Source: Oscillospiraceae bacterium | GTDB taxonomy: Bacteria; Bacillota; Clostridia; Oscillospirales; UBA929 | Reading direction: 5' to 3' | DNA: 21,613 bases | Assembly (NCBI GenBank): GCA_031271525.1 | Contig: JAISVO010000025.1 | Location: 1-21,613, forward strand | Shown: positions 8,048-16,900 of the stretch, piece after piece | Layout: every line of letters begins with the position of its first letter | How positions within the stretch are numbered: position 1 is the first letter of the stretch | The notes under the pieces: model-generated | What the model was told of the DNA's origin: nothing | Databases searched by the model: none | The model's input: the letters and a program-made list of their open reading frames with translations, nothing else | Program-made: the position numbers and the translations under genes

Positions 8048-8803
8048 TCACCGGTACAGCCGCATGTATAGGCTGAGCAGCTCGCCGCCGAAGAAGAGCG
8101 CCGCCGCGACGCCGAGACAGAGGGCCGGGCCGAACGGGATCGACGCGCCCCGCGTTTTCCGTTTGGTGAGGAGCAGGAAGACGGCCGCGCCGCCGCCCGC
8201 CAGCAGGGCGATGAAGAACCCAAGCAGTGTCATTTTGTATCCCAGCAGGAAGCCGCAGACCGCCATCAGCTTTATATCGCCGCCGCCAAACGCTCCGTTG
8301 ACCGCGAGTGCCAGCAGCAGCATCGGCAGACTGACCGCGAAGAAGCCCGCCAAGCGCTCCCACAACGGCACACCCGGAACCGCCCAGACCGCGCCGGCGG
8401 CGAACGGGACCAGCGCGGCGACCAAGCCGTTTGGAATCTCCATCGTCGCGAAGTCGATTTGGGTCACCGCCATCAGGACCGTCACGACGCCGAAGGTGAT
8501 TAGCGCCATCCAAGAAAAACCGAAGCGGAGGAAGCAAAGCGGGGCGAGGGCGGCGCAGAACAGCTCGGTGAGCGGATAGCGAGGGGATATTTTGGCGCGG
8601 CACACCCGGCACCGCCCGCGTAACATCAGCCATGAGACGACCGGGATAAGGTCGCGCCAGCGCAGCGTCGCCCCGCAGGACGGGCAAAACGACCGAGCCT
8701 TGGAAAGGAACGATCGTCTCGGCAGCCGATAAATGACAACGTTGAGGAAACTTCCGATGCACCCGCCGAAAACGGCGAGCCAAAAACAGATATAAAGCGT
8801 CAT
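8048..8803 (-). CDS. pilD: Prepilin peptidase / N-methyltransferase
   Basis: 251 residues, a normal PilD length. Near the N-terminus is GSFLNVVIYRLPR, the hallmark of the methyltransferase domain, followed by two CxxC pairs (Cys40/43 and Cys65/68) that bind zinc in this family. The aspartyl protease residues are Asp117 (in QIDFATMEIPN) and Asp176 (in GGGDIKLM). About eight hydrophobic segments fit the polytopic membrane fold. It cuts after the leader Gly and methylates the new N-terminus of the three prepilins encoded in this operon. Its ATG overlaps the stop of the pseudopilin gene by 4 bp (ATGA) and has no strong ribosome site of its own, so translation is probably coupled. Confidence 0.95.
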   Translation of the reverse strand: MTLYICFWLAVFGGCIGSFLNVVIYRLPRRSFLSKARSFCPSCGATLRWRDLIPVVSWLMLRGRCRVCRAKISPRYPLTELFCAALAPLCFLRFGFSWMALITFGVVTVLMAVTQIDFATMEIPNGLVAALVPFAAGAVWAVPGVPLWERLAGFFAVSLPMLLLALAVNGAFGGGDIKLMAVCGFLLGYKMTLLGFFIALLAGGGAAVFLLLTKRKTRGASIPFGPALCLGVAAALFFGGELLSLYMRLYR

Positions 8804-9261
8804 GTCACTGCGCCGGGGGCAGCGTCCCCTACGGGCTGGATGACCGTCCCGTCGTCAACGCGGGTGACGACGGTTTCCGCGCCGGGGACAAGAAGCGCCT
8901 GATAGGCGCGTCCGTCAAGCAGGGCACTGTAGGTGAGGCTTGTGATCACACCGTCCTCAATAGCCAACGCCGCAACCGCGACGCCGTCGCCAAGCTCGTC
9001 GCCCAGCGTGATGCCGGGAGCGAGGAGCCGATTGAGTTCCTCCAGCAACTCCGCGCGTTCGGGGGCGTCGGCCGCTCCCGCAAGCACCCCCTGCGCCGTG
9101 ATGTACACCGTCCGCGCGTCCGCCGCCACCGCAACCCCCCGCGCCTTGTCTATGTACCCCACCACCGCAAGCGAAACGAGCGTCAGCACCAAGGCGAGGA
9201 TGATGAGGGTGATCAACAGCTCAACAAGGGAGAAACCCCTGCGGTCGCGGATGGGGTGCAT
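8800..9261 (-). CDS. Minor type IV pilin / pseudopilin
   Basis: 153 residues. The leader MHPIRDRRG is followed by FSLVE with Glu at +5 and a hydrophobic helix (about residues 10-33), so PilD should process it. GAGGTGA lies 4 nt before the ATG at 9261. The C-terminal part is short, rich in Ala, Gly and Val, and lacks a Cys pair. The base composition is GC-rich like the assembly genes, unlike the AT-richer pilin gene directly upstream. This supports a minor subunit that helps start assembly rather than the main filament protein. It lies 21 bp after the pilin gene and overlaps pilD by 4 bp. Confidence 0.9.
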   Translation of the reverse strand: MHPIRDRRGFSLVELLITLIILALVLTLVSLAVVGYIDKARGVAVAADARTVYITAQGVLAGAADAPERAELLEELNRLLAPGITLGDELGDGVAVAALAIEDGVITSLTYSALLDGRAYQALLVPGAETVVTRVDDGTVIQPVGDAAPGAVT

Positions 9262-9282
9262 GATGTCACCTCGAATTAATTA

Positions 9283-9798
9283 TCAGCTGTAAACTTTCCA
9301 ACCATTATCCGCACCAGCTGGTACGCGGGTTCCAGAAAATGCCGATGAATACCACATTGCATACCTGCCTGTTCCGGATGACCCACCGATTCGGTATCCA
9401 ATTGAAAGAAGCTGTCCGTTAGCGTTCCATGTTATGTTGAAGAAATCAGTTGGATCCAGATCGTTAAGTAAATCAACAAACTTTGTTGAGCCACCAGATA
9501 AGGTATAAGGACTAGTGGTATTGGGTTGCTCTGCTATATAATCTCCATTCACCCAAGTAGATTGTGCTGCTGTAAAACCTACCCCACGTCCGTTTAGATC
9601 CGCTATAAAAGACTGAACAGCACTATACCCAGCGCGACCTGTCGCCATCATAGATGAATCACGCGCTTCAGCAATCCAACCGATCATAACTGGAGCAAGT
9701 GCGGCAATCAACACAGCCATGATCACCAGCACGACGATGATTTCGACAAGGGTAAAGCCTTTCCGTTTGTTCCTCCGCAGGGTCTGCATGTTTTTCAT
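9283..9798 (-). CDS. pilA: Type IV pilin, probable major subunit
   Basis: 171 residues from ATG 9798, chosen because AGGAGG at 9808-9813 lies 9 nt upstream; the longer reading from 9828 has no comparable site. A 14-residue basic leader ending in KRKG is followed by FTLVE and a long hydrophobic helix (about residues 15-40), the class III signal with Glu at +5. The mature part is rich in Gly, Ser, Thr, Asn and aromatic residues, fits a secreted globular head, and has no Cys. Its DNA is visibly AT-richer than the flanking pilT and pseudopilin genes, as is common for surface-exposed pilins. It is called the main pilin because it has the best ribosome site and a typical size; this is inference. 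Confidence 0.9.
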   Translation of the reverse strand: MKNMQTLRRNKRKGFTLVEIIVVLVIMAVLIAALAPVMIGWIAEARDSSMMATGRAGYSAVQSFIADLNGRGVGFTAAQSTWVNGDYIAEQPNTTSPYTLSGGSTKFVDLLNDLDPTDFFNITWNANGQLLSIGYRIGGSSGTGRYAMWYSSAFSGTRVPAGADNGWKVYS

Positions 9799-9807
9799 TG
9801 TGAATGT

Positions 9808-9813
9808 CCTCCT
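9808..9813 (-). promoter_or_regulatory. Strong ribosome binding site of the pilin gene
   Basis: AGGAGG on the minus strand, 9 nt before ATG 9798. It is the most complete Shine-Dalgarno match in the pilus operon and sets the start of the major-pilin candidate, consistent with a need for high expression. Confidence 0.75.
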
Positions 9814-9886
9814 TTTATGTGGAGCCATCGCGGCTGGGATTTCCGCGTATGGCGCGGGGTCACGGGTTTGGGGGTACGGGGTGCTT

Positions 9887-10942
9887 TCACCGGTTCCCGG
9901 CGGACGTCAAAAACTCCTGCTTGTTATTCGCCTTCTCGAGCGCCGCATCGAGGGTGACCGCGCCTTGCCGGACAAGGTTCGCGAGGTAGGTGTCCAGCAG
10001 GATCATCCCCTGCTTCGCGCCGGTCTGGATGGTGGAGTTAAGTTGGTGCGCCTTGTTCTCGCGGATCTGGTTCAGCACCGAGTCGGTGCCGAGCATCACC
10101 TCGAACGCCGCGATCCGCCCGGCGCCGCCCGCCTTGGGCAGCAGGGTCTGGGTGACGATTCCCTTCAAGACCGAGGCGAGCTGGGTGCGGATCTGCTGCT
10201 GACCGTGGGGGGGGAAGACGTCGATGATCCGGTCGACCGTCAGCGCCGCGCCGGTGGTGTGCAGGGTGGAAAGCACCAAATGCCCGGTTTCGGCGGCCGT
10301 CACAGCCGCCGCGATGGTCTCATAGTCCCGCATCTCACCCACAAGGATGACGTCCGGGTCCTCCCGCATCGCGCTCCGCAGCGCACCCGCGAACGAATCC
10401 ACGTCTGTGCCGACGTCCCGCTGGTGGATCAGCGCTTTCTTCTGGGTATAGACATACTCCACAGGGTCTTCCACCGTCAGGATGTGGCAGGCACGGGTAC
10501 TGTTGATGTAGTCGACCATCGCCGCGAGGGTGGTGGACTTCCCGCTCCCGGTCGGCCCCGTGACGAGGATCAGGCCCCTCGGCTCGTTCGCCAGCGTCTT
10601 CAGCACGGGCGGCAGGTTCAGCTCCTCAAAGGTCGGCGTGCTGTCGTTAATGATCCGGATCGTCGCGGCGAGCCGCCGCTGCTGCCGGAAGACGTTGACG
10701 CGGTGGCGCAAGCCCCCCTCCAAGGTGTAGCAGAGGTCGACGTCCTCGCCCCGCTCCATCGCCGCGCGCTGCCCGTCGTCCAGCATCGAAATGATAAGGG
10801 CGTATTTCTCCTGCGGGGTCAGAACGGTCTCCGTCTCCCGGAGGGTCCCGTCAATCCGGAAGACCGGGTTGCGGGCGTAGGTGAGGTGGATGTCGCTCGC
10901 GCGTTTGCTCCGCGCCGCTAGGATGAGCTCCCGAATGTCCAT
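9887..10942 (-). CDS. pilT: Type IV pilus retraction ATPase PilT
   Basis: 351 residues, the standard PilT length. The N-terminal PAS-like domain holds ASDIHLTYARNPVFRIDG. The core has Walker A GPTGSGKS (129-136), the Asp box (ILTVEDPVEYVY, about 155-166), Walker B DPDVILVGEMRD (196-207) and the His box (TGHLVLSTLHT). A version of the C-terminal motif needed for retraction (AIREGKTHQ in models) is present as QIRENKAHQ. PilT is a cytoplasmic hexamer that powers filament disassembly, giving twitching and DNA or surface pulling. It starts 32 bp after pilB and precedes the pilin gene. Confidence 0.95.
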   Translation of the reverse strand: MDIRELILAARSKRASDIHLTYARNPVFRIDGTLRETETVLTPQEKYALIISMLDDGQRAAMERGEDVDLCYTLEGGLRHRVNVFRQQRRLAATIRIINDSTPTFEELNLPPVLKTLANEPRGLILVTGPTGSGKSTTLAAMVDYINSTRACHILTVEDPVEYVYTQKKALIHQRDVGTDVDSFAGALRSAMREDPDVILVGEMRDYETIAAAVTAAETGHLVLSTLHTTGAALTVDRIIDVFPPHGQQQIRTQLASVLKGIVTQTLLPKAGGAGRIAAFEVMLGTDSVLNQIRENKAHQLNSTIQTGAKQGMILLDTYLANLVRQGAVTLDAALEKANNKQEFLTSAGNR

Positions 10943-10974
10943 ACGCCGTTTCTCCCGTAGTCCATACTATGCGG

Positions 10975-12666
10975 TTACTCCACGAAGTACGTCAGTTTAA
11001 GCAATTCCTCAAACGATGTCACGCCGTTCAGCACCAAACGCGCCATGCTGGTCTTCAGGTCCTTGAGCTTGCCGGCCTCCCGGACATAGCGGTAGATGTC
11101 CTCGGTGGAGTTGCCCTTGGTGATCATCCCCCGGATCGTGCCGTCGATTGCGAGCACTTCATGGACCGCGACCCGCCCTTTGTAGCCGGTGTTGTTGCAG
11201 TTGTGGCAGCCGCGTCCCCGGGCGAGTTTTCGGGGCCGTTCGCCCAACACCCGGATCTCGTTCTCCTTCGGCTCAACCTCCTCCCGGCAAAAGGGGCAGA
11301 CTTTTTTGGCAAGCCGCTGCGCTACGACGCCGACCAGAGAGTTTGCCAGCAGGTAGTCCTCGATCCCCATATCCAGCAACCGGACGATCGCCGATACCGA
11401 GTCGTTGGTGTGGAGCGAGGAGAGGACCAAGTGCCCGGTCAGCGCGGCGCGGACTGAAATGCTCGCGGTTTCGGCATCCCGGGTCTCGCCGATCATCACG
11501 ATATCGGGGTCCTGACGGAGGATCGAGCGCAGTCCCGACTCAAAGGTCAGTCCGGCGAGGGGATTGATCTGGCTCTGGTTGACTTTGTGAATCGCCTTTT
11601 CCACCGGGTCTTCAATCGTCGCGATATTGACGTAGCGCTTCGCGAGCATCTCCATCACCATATAGAGGGTGGTGGTCTTCCCGCTCCCGGTGGGTCCCGT
11701 TATGTAGACGATCCCGTGGGGGGACTGGAGGATGCCGAGCATCTTCTCATAGTCGTCCCGCTCCATCCCGAAGGTATCCGCATGGTCAAGGACGCCGCTC
11801 TGGCTCATAAACCGCATGACGATCTTCTCGCCGTAGATGGTGGGCAAACTTGAGACACGGACGTTGATCTCGGTATCCTGCAGCTTTGCACGGAAGTGGC
11901 CGTCCTGCGGGGCGCGCTTCTCCGCGATGTCCAGCCCGGACAGGATCTTGATGCGCGCCACGATCGAGGTGTGCAGGGAAGACGAAAGAGTTAAGTAATC
12001 AACGATCTGCCCGTCCACCCGGATGCGGACGTAGGTATTGTCATCGAAGGGTTCAATGTGAATGTCGCTCGCCCCGGCGCTGTGGGCTTTATGAAGAGTG
12101 GAGTTGATCAGGGCGACCACCGGGGTGTCGTCCGCCGTCTCGGTAATGTCGACATAGGTAAACGAGCTGCTCTGGGACGCGGACTCATTGGCGGCAAGCG
12201 CTGATTTTTGGGTTTCGATCTCGGAGTAGAACTCGTTGATTGCATGGGTGATGTCGGCGCGGTTCGCGACCTGCACCTCAAGCTGCATGTGGGTGATCAG
12301 CTTGACGTCCTCGATCGCGTAGTAGTTGAGCGGGTCGTTGATGTTGACCCGGAGGGTGCCGCCCTCCATGCTGACGGCGATCAGGCAGTGCTTATTCGCG
12401 ACTGATTTGGGGATCTTCGCCACCGCCGCGAGGTCAACCGCCTCGTCGCTCATGGAGACATAGCGGATGTTGAGGCGCTTTGAAAGCGCTGTGTTGAGGC
12501 GCCCCTCCGTGATGATGTTGTTCTCGACCAACACCTCGCCCAACCGCTTTTTATCGGGGGAGTTTTTTTGCAGGCTGAGCGCCTGATTGAGTTGTTCCTC
12601 GGTGATGTATCCCGCGTCCAGCAGGACCTCACCGAGTCTGAGCTGCGCCGGCGCCGCTGATGCCAT
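10975..12666 (-). CDS. pilB: Type IV pilus extension ATPase PilB with MshEN-type N-terminal domain
   Basis: 563 residues from ATG 12666; GGAGG (12678-12682) lies 11 nt upstream, and a reading from 12762 would start inside the promoter. Residues 10-33 and 41-64 are tandem 24-residue motifs beginning RLGEVL, the signature of the MshEN fold that binds cyclic-di-GMP in MshE and some PilB proteins. The C-terminal motor has SGASDIHIEP, Walker A GPTGSGKT (324-331), the Asp box (ATIEDPVE), Walker B DPDIVMIGETRD (386-397), the His box, and zinc-binding CPFC and CHNC (Cys457/460/487/490). PilB drives pilus extension from the cytoplasm. It is the first gene of the operon and is divergent from the c-di-GMP phosphodiesterase operon. 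Confidence 0.96.
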   Translation of the reverse strand: MASAAPAQLRLGEVLLDAGYITEEQLNQALSLQKNSPDKKRLGEVLVENNIITEGRLNTALSKRLNIRYVSMSDEAVDLAAVAKIPKSVANKHCLIAVSMEGGTLRVNINDPLNYYAIEDVKLITHMQLEVQVANRADITHAINEFYSEIETQKSALAANESASQSSSFTYVDITETADDTPVVALINSTLHKAHSAGASDIHIEPFDDNTYVRIRVDGQIVDYLTLSSSLHTSIVARIKILSGLDIAEKRAPQDGHFRAKLQDTEINVRVSSLPTIYGEKIVMRFMSQSGVLDHADTFGMERDDYEKMLGILQSPHGIVYITGPTGSGKTTTLYMVMEMLAKRYVNIATIEDPVEKAIHKVNQSQINPLAGLTFESGLRSILRQDPDIVMIGETRDAETASISVRAALTGHLVLSSLHTNDSVSAIVRLLDMGIEDYLLANSLVGVVAQRLAKKVCPFCREEVEPKENEIRVLGERPRKLARGRGCHNCNNTGYKGRVAVHEVLAIDGTIRGMITKGNSTEDIYRYVREAGKLKDLKTSMARLVLNGVTSFEELLKLTYFVE

Positions 12667-12718
12667 GTAGCGAGTGACCTCCAAGCAAACCGAACTGGAT
12701 AGTACTTCCGTTGGTATC

Positions 12719-12747
12719 AATATACCATAGATTTCTTCATAACGCAA
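12719..12747 (-). promoter_or_regulatory. Promoter of the type IV pilus operon
   Basis: On the minus strand, -35 TTGCGT (12742-12747), a 17-bp spacer and -10 TATATT (12719-12724), preceded by TGG as an extended -10 element. Transcription should begin near 12712 and leave a leader of about 46 nt before pilB. This housekeeping-type site explains why the longer pilB reading frame is not used. Confidence 0.65.
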
Positions 12748-12851
12748 TAGGTTTTTTAACATTTTTTACTGAATAAAACAGGTTCTGTGCAAACTTCTAT
12801 TTGTTGGGTAACTGTTTGTTGCTGGTTTATATTTACGCCCCTCCAAAAACA

Positions 12852-12880
12852 TTGCAAGATCAACCATCCTATGCTATACT
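12852..12880 (+). promoter_or_regulatory. Promoter of the HD-GYP / histidine kinase operon
   Basis: -35 TTGCAA (12852-12857), a 17-bp spacer and -10 TATACT (12875-12880) with an extended TGC just before it. It is followed by AGGAGG at 12901-12906, 7 nt before the ATG at 12914. Expected start of transcription is near 12887. It has the same layout as the divergent pilus promoter. Confidence 0.7.
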
Positions 12881-12913
12881 TACCTCAATGACCATAACTA
12901 AGGAGGGGCGGAC

Positions 12914-13927
12914 ATGCCCAAGACGATTTTTTTGGTGGATGACAGCGACATCAGCTTATCCCGCGGTGAAGAGGCGTTAGAACCATATTTCGATGTGATG
13001 ACACTCCCTTCGGCTACCAAAATGTTTGCCCTCTTGGAAAAGATGCTGCCCGACCTGATCCTCCTTGACATCGAAATGCCGGGACAGAGCGGCTTTGAGG
13101 CGATGCGGCTTTTGAAAGCGCATGACTTGTACGCCCACATCCCGGTTATCTTCGTCACCGGACGGAACGACGAGCACACCGAAGCGAGGGGGTTCCAAAT
13201 GGGTGCGATCGACTTCATCGGAAAACCCTTCTCCCCGCCGATCCTCGTCAACCGTGTCAAGGCGCACCTGAGTATGGACGAAAAGGTGCGGGAGCGAACC
13301 GCGCAGCTCTGGCGTCTAAAGAACGGCATCATCTCGGTACTCGCCGACTTGGTGGAGGACCGGGATGTGACGACAGGGGGGCATATCGAGCGGACGGCGA
13401 GCTACATACAGATCCTGCTGGACCAGATGCTCGCGAACCGGGTGTATGACGGCGAAATACGGGGCTGGGATCTGGAAACGGTCATCTCCTCCTCCCGCCT
13501 CCACGACGTGGGAAAGATCCGCATTTCGGACATCATCCTCAACAAGCCCGGGAAGCTGACCCCCGAGGAGTTTGAAATTATCAAGACCCACGCCTCGGAG
13601 GGAGAGCAGATCATCGATCAAATCGCGGTCCGCACCGGCGACGAAGTCTTCCTCCGTCACGCGAAGAAATTCGCCGGCTACCACCACGAGAAGTGGAACG
13701 GGCTGGGTTACCCATATGGATTAAGCGGCGAGGAGATCCCCCTTCAGGGGCGGGTTATGGCCATCGCCGACGTGTATGACGCTCTCGTCTCCGAGCGTCC
13801 TTATAAAAAACCGTTCAGCCACGAGCAAGCGGTTGACATCATCATGAAGGAATCGGGGCTTCATTTTGACCCCAAAATCGCCGAGGTCTTCTATAACGAA
13901 CGGAATCAATTCAAAGCTGTGAGGTGA
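12914..13927 (+). CDS. Response regulator with REC and HD-GYP domains (predicted c-di-GMP phosphodiesterase)
   Basis: 337 residues. The REC domain (about 1-120) has acidic Asp9/Asp10, phospho-acceptor Asp52 (LLDIEMPG), Thr82 and Lys104, all conserved. The HD-GYP domain (about 135-330) has GGHIERT (His157), HD at 197-198 followed by VGKI, KTH (about 224-226), HH at 257-258 and GYP at 265-267. These are the metal and substrate residues of enzymes that hydrolyse cyclic-di-GMP. The usual HHEKWDGxGYP motif has Asn262 in place of Asp. The protein is cytoplasmic with no membrane segment. It is first in the operon and 5 nt ahead of the hybrid kinase that most likely phosphorylates it. Phosphorylation should switch phosphodiesterase activity; the direction cannot be read from sequence. 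Confidence 0.94.
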   Translation: MPKTIFLVDDSDISLSRGEEALEPYFDVMTLPSATKMFALLEKMLPDLILLDIEMPGQSGFEAMRLLKAHDLYAHIPVIFVTGRNDEHTEARGFQMGAIDFIGKPFSPPILVNRVKAHLSMDEKVRERTAQLWRLKNGIISVLADLVEDRDVTTGGHIERTASYIQILLDQMLANRVYDGEIRGWDLETVISSSRLHDVGKIRISDIILNKPGKLTPEEFEIIKTHASEGEQIIDQIAVRTGDEVFLRHAKKFAGYHHEKWNGLGYPYGLSGEEIPLQGRVMAIADVYDALVSERPYKKPFSHEQAVDIIMKESGLHFDPKIAEVFYNERNQFKAVR

Positions 13928-13928
13928 T
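13921..13928 (+). promoter_or_regulatory. Ribosome binding site that sets the start of hybrid kinase 1
   Basis: GAGGTGAT, an 8-base match to the 16S anti-Shine-Dalgarno, overlaps the stop codon of the HD-GYP gene and lies at ideal distance from ATG 13933. It overlaps the alternative GTG at 13924, which therefore is probably not the start. Confidence 0.75.
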
Positions 13929-13932
13929 TTTG

Positions 13933-16900
13933 ATGCCGTTGAAGCGATTGCTTTCACGGTTCCCAAGACGGCTTTCGGCGCAGGTGCTCTATGTATTCCT
14001 CGCCTTTGCCGTCATGACCGCCATCTCTTACCTCTACGTCAGTAAAATGGAGCGAAGCCGTCTTGTGCGGGACGCGGAAGGCGCTCTGCATACCGTACAA
14101 ACCACGATGACCGCCGAGTTCCGGGAGCGGGAAGCCGTACTGGATACCGTCGCCGAGACCGTCCAAATCATGGTGCGGCAGGGAGAGTCGTATGAGTCGA
14201 TGCGGAAGTTCTTCGGGGAGCTTTCCGAATATGTCCGGGATGAGGGGACGGTCAGCCTTCCTTACGCCCGCGGTTTTTTTGGAGCGCTCAGCGTCTACGA
14301 CTACCGATTGCTGTCCAGCGGTCCGGAACCGCCCGACGGCTATGACGTAACCTCCCGCCCGTGGTACACGGCGGGCGCCGAGGCGGGCGGCGCGACCGGC
14401 TACACCCTCCCTTACCAAGAACTGATCACCGGGATTGACGTTGTCTCTTATTGCCGTCAGGTCTTCGACGACGACGGAAACCCGATGGGCGTCATCGCGC
14501 TAAACGTCGAACCCAAGAGGGCGCGCACCTACGCAATCGGCCTCCAATTGGCGGAGGGCGGCTATGGGATGCTGCTCAGTCCGACATTGGAAATCATCGC
14601 CCACCCGAACGCCGACTATATAGATAAATCGGTGCGGGAGGCAAACGAAAACATGCTCCCGATCGCGGACGAGCTGCGACGGACCGGGAAAGTCACCGAG
14701 CGGGAGTTTGTCAACTACCAAGGGGAGCGGAGCGTCGTCTTCTTTGAAACCTTGGACAACGGCTGGTACGTCGGCGTCGTGACACCCAAAAGCGCTTACT
14801 ACAGCACCACAGAGGCCCTCCTTCGGTTCCTCATCCTGATCGGGGCTATCCTTGCGGTCGCCTTGAGCATCGTCCTGCTGCGGATTGTCGCGTTGAAGGC
14901 GCGTGCCGACGAACGCTCCAAGATCATGTTTGAGGCGATGCCGACCGGCACCTTCCTCTGCGACGGAGACGGCAGGGTGCTCGACTGCAACCAAGAAGCA
15001 CTGAACCTGTTTGGACTTACCAAGAAGGAGGATTTCTACCTCCATTTCTACCGGTTCTCCCCCGAAAAGCAGCCGAACGGCGGTCAGTCCCGCGCTCTCT
15101 CCCGCCAATACAGCAAGGTGGCGTTTGAGGAGGGGCGGACTCGCTTCGAGTGGCTGCACCAAGACAAGGACGAGGTCCCCATCCCCTGCGAGGTCACCCT
15201 CATCCGGGTGGAGATGGACAACGCCCCATACCTCTGCGCGTACCTCCATGACCTGCGGGAGCTGAAGGCTGCCGCGGAGAAGCTTAGGGAGGCGGACGAA
15301 CGCACACAGATCATGCTGGACGCGACCCCGCTCTGCTGCACCCTCATCAACCGAGATTTACAGATCATCGACTGTAATAATGAGGCGGTCAATCTCTTTG
15401 AACTCAGCAGCAAACAGGAGTTCATCGAGCGCTTCCCCGAACTGTCCCCCGAGTTCCAGCCCGGCGGCGCGAACTCGATGGAGGTGGTGCGGCAGAATAT
15501 GGAATCCGCCTTCGAGCGGGGCCAGTTCCGCACCGAATTTGTCCACCAAACGCTCGGCGGCGAGCAGATCCCCACCGAAATCATTCTGGTCAAGGTGAAG
15601 AGCCGGGACGAATACATCCTCGCCGGTTATATCCGCGACTTGCGCCAGCTCAAGATGATGGTGCGAGAGATGCAGCGAATCGAAATCGCGGAGGAGAGCA
15701 ACAAGGTCAAAAGCAAATTCGTAGCGACGATGAGCCACGAGATGCGTACCCCCCTGAACGCGATCCTCGGGATCACCGAGATGCAGCTTATGGACGATTC
15801 CCTGCCGTTCGGAGCGCGGGAAGCGTTCGGCTGGGTATACAACTCGGGGCACACCCTCCTCCATATCATCAACGATATCCTGAACCTCTCCAAAATCGAG
15901 GCCGGTAAAATGGAATTGCTGCCGTCGAAATACGACACCGCCAGTATGATCAACGACTCGGCGCAGCTCAACCTAATGCAGCGGGGGAGCAAGCCGATCG
16001 AATTCCTTCTGGACGCCGACCCGGACATCCCGGCGGTCCTCTACGGTGACGACCTGCGTATCAAACAGGTTTTGGGCAACCTCCTCAGCAACGCCTTCAA
16101 GTACACCGAAAAGGGCACTGTCACCCTGTATGTCTCGGCGGAGTCGAACCCCGGCGACATGAACATCGTCCTTCTCCTCCGGGTGACCGATACCGGAATC
16201 GGGATGACCCCCGAGCAGACCGAAACCCTTTTTGACGCCTATTCCCGATTCACAACCGAACACAACCGTCACAGCGAGGGCACAGGGCTTGGGATGAATA
16301 TCACGCAAAATCTGGTTCATATGATGAAGGGGACCATCGGGGTGGAGAGCACCCCGGGGGTAGGCACCGTATTCACTGTCCGGCTCCCCCAGATACGGGT
16401 CGGAAATGAGACACTGGGCGAGGAGACTGTACGCAACCTGCGGCATTTCCGGATCAACCCCTCGGCAAAGCTCCAGCGGTTCACCCGGGAATATATGCCT
16501 TACGGTCATATCCTGATCGTGGACGACGTGGAGTCCAACGCCTATGTCGCGCGCGGCCTGATGTCTCCCTACGGGCTGTCGGTCGAGACCGCGCTGAGCG
16601 GCTCCGAAGCCATCGGGAAGGTGGTCGGAAGCGGACGGGTCTACGACATCATCTTCATGGACCACATGATGCCGAAGATGGATGGCATTGAGGCGACAAA
16701 ACGGCTGCGCCTCTCGGGATACAAAAAACCCATCGTTGCGCTGACCGCCAACGCGGTCAGCGGACAGTCGGAAATGTTCCTCAAGAATGGGTTCGACGAT
16801 TACATTACAAAACCAATCGATACGCGCCAGCTCGACAATATACTGAACAAACTGGTCCGGGACGCCCATCCCCCCGAAGTCGTCGAAGCCGCGAGGAAGC

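Larger units (their letters stand above)
12667..12913. promoter_or_regulatory. Divergent intergenic region between the pilus and signalling operons
   Basis: 247 bp, AT-rich compared with its surroundings, containing one promoter candidate on each strand and about 100 bp between the two -35 boxes. In that central part there is a direct repeat of TTTGTTG at 12800-12806 and 12815-12821 (15 bp apart), a possible but unproven regulator site. A second weak plus-strand promoter, TTGGGT (12804-12809) and TATATT (12828-12833) with 18-bp spacing, is also possible. No RNA gene or small ORF was seen. Confidence 0.75.

Noticed and set aside
9829..9886. Dedicated promoter or regulatory hairpin before the pilin gene
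   Set aside because: The pilT-pilin gap is GC-rich with only a 5-bp CCGCG/CGCGG stem and no -35/-10 pair; nothing convincing could be defined.
9719..10921. Plus-strand open frame of 400 codons opposite pilT
   Set aside because: Antisense to the clearly identified pilT and pilin genes; low-complexity Arg/His/Asp-rich product and no ribosome site.
12667..12762. Upstream extension of pilB to an ATG at 12762
   Set aside because: It would place the promoter inside the gene and adds 32 residues without homology; ATG 12666 has GGAGG upstream and starts right before the MshEN motif.
13924..13932. GTG at 13924 as start of hybrid kinase 1
   Set aside because: The GTG is part of the GAGGTGAT ribosome site that serves ATG 13933, so it would lack a site of its own.
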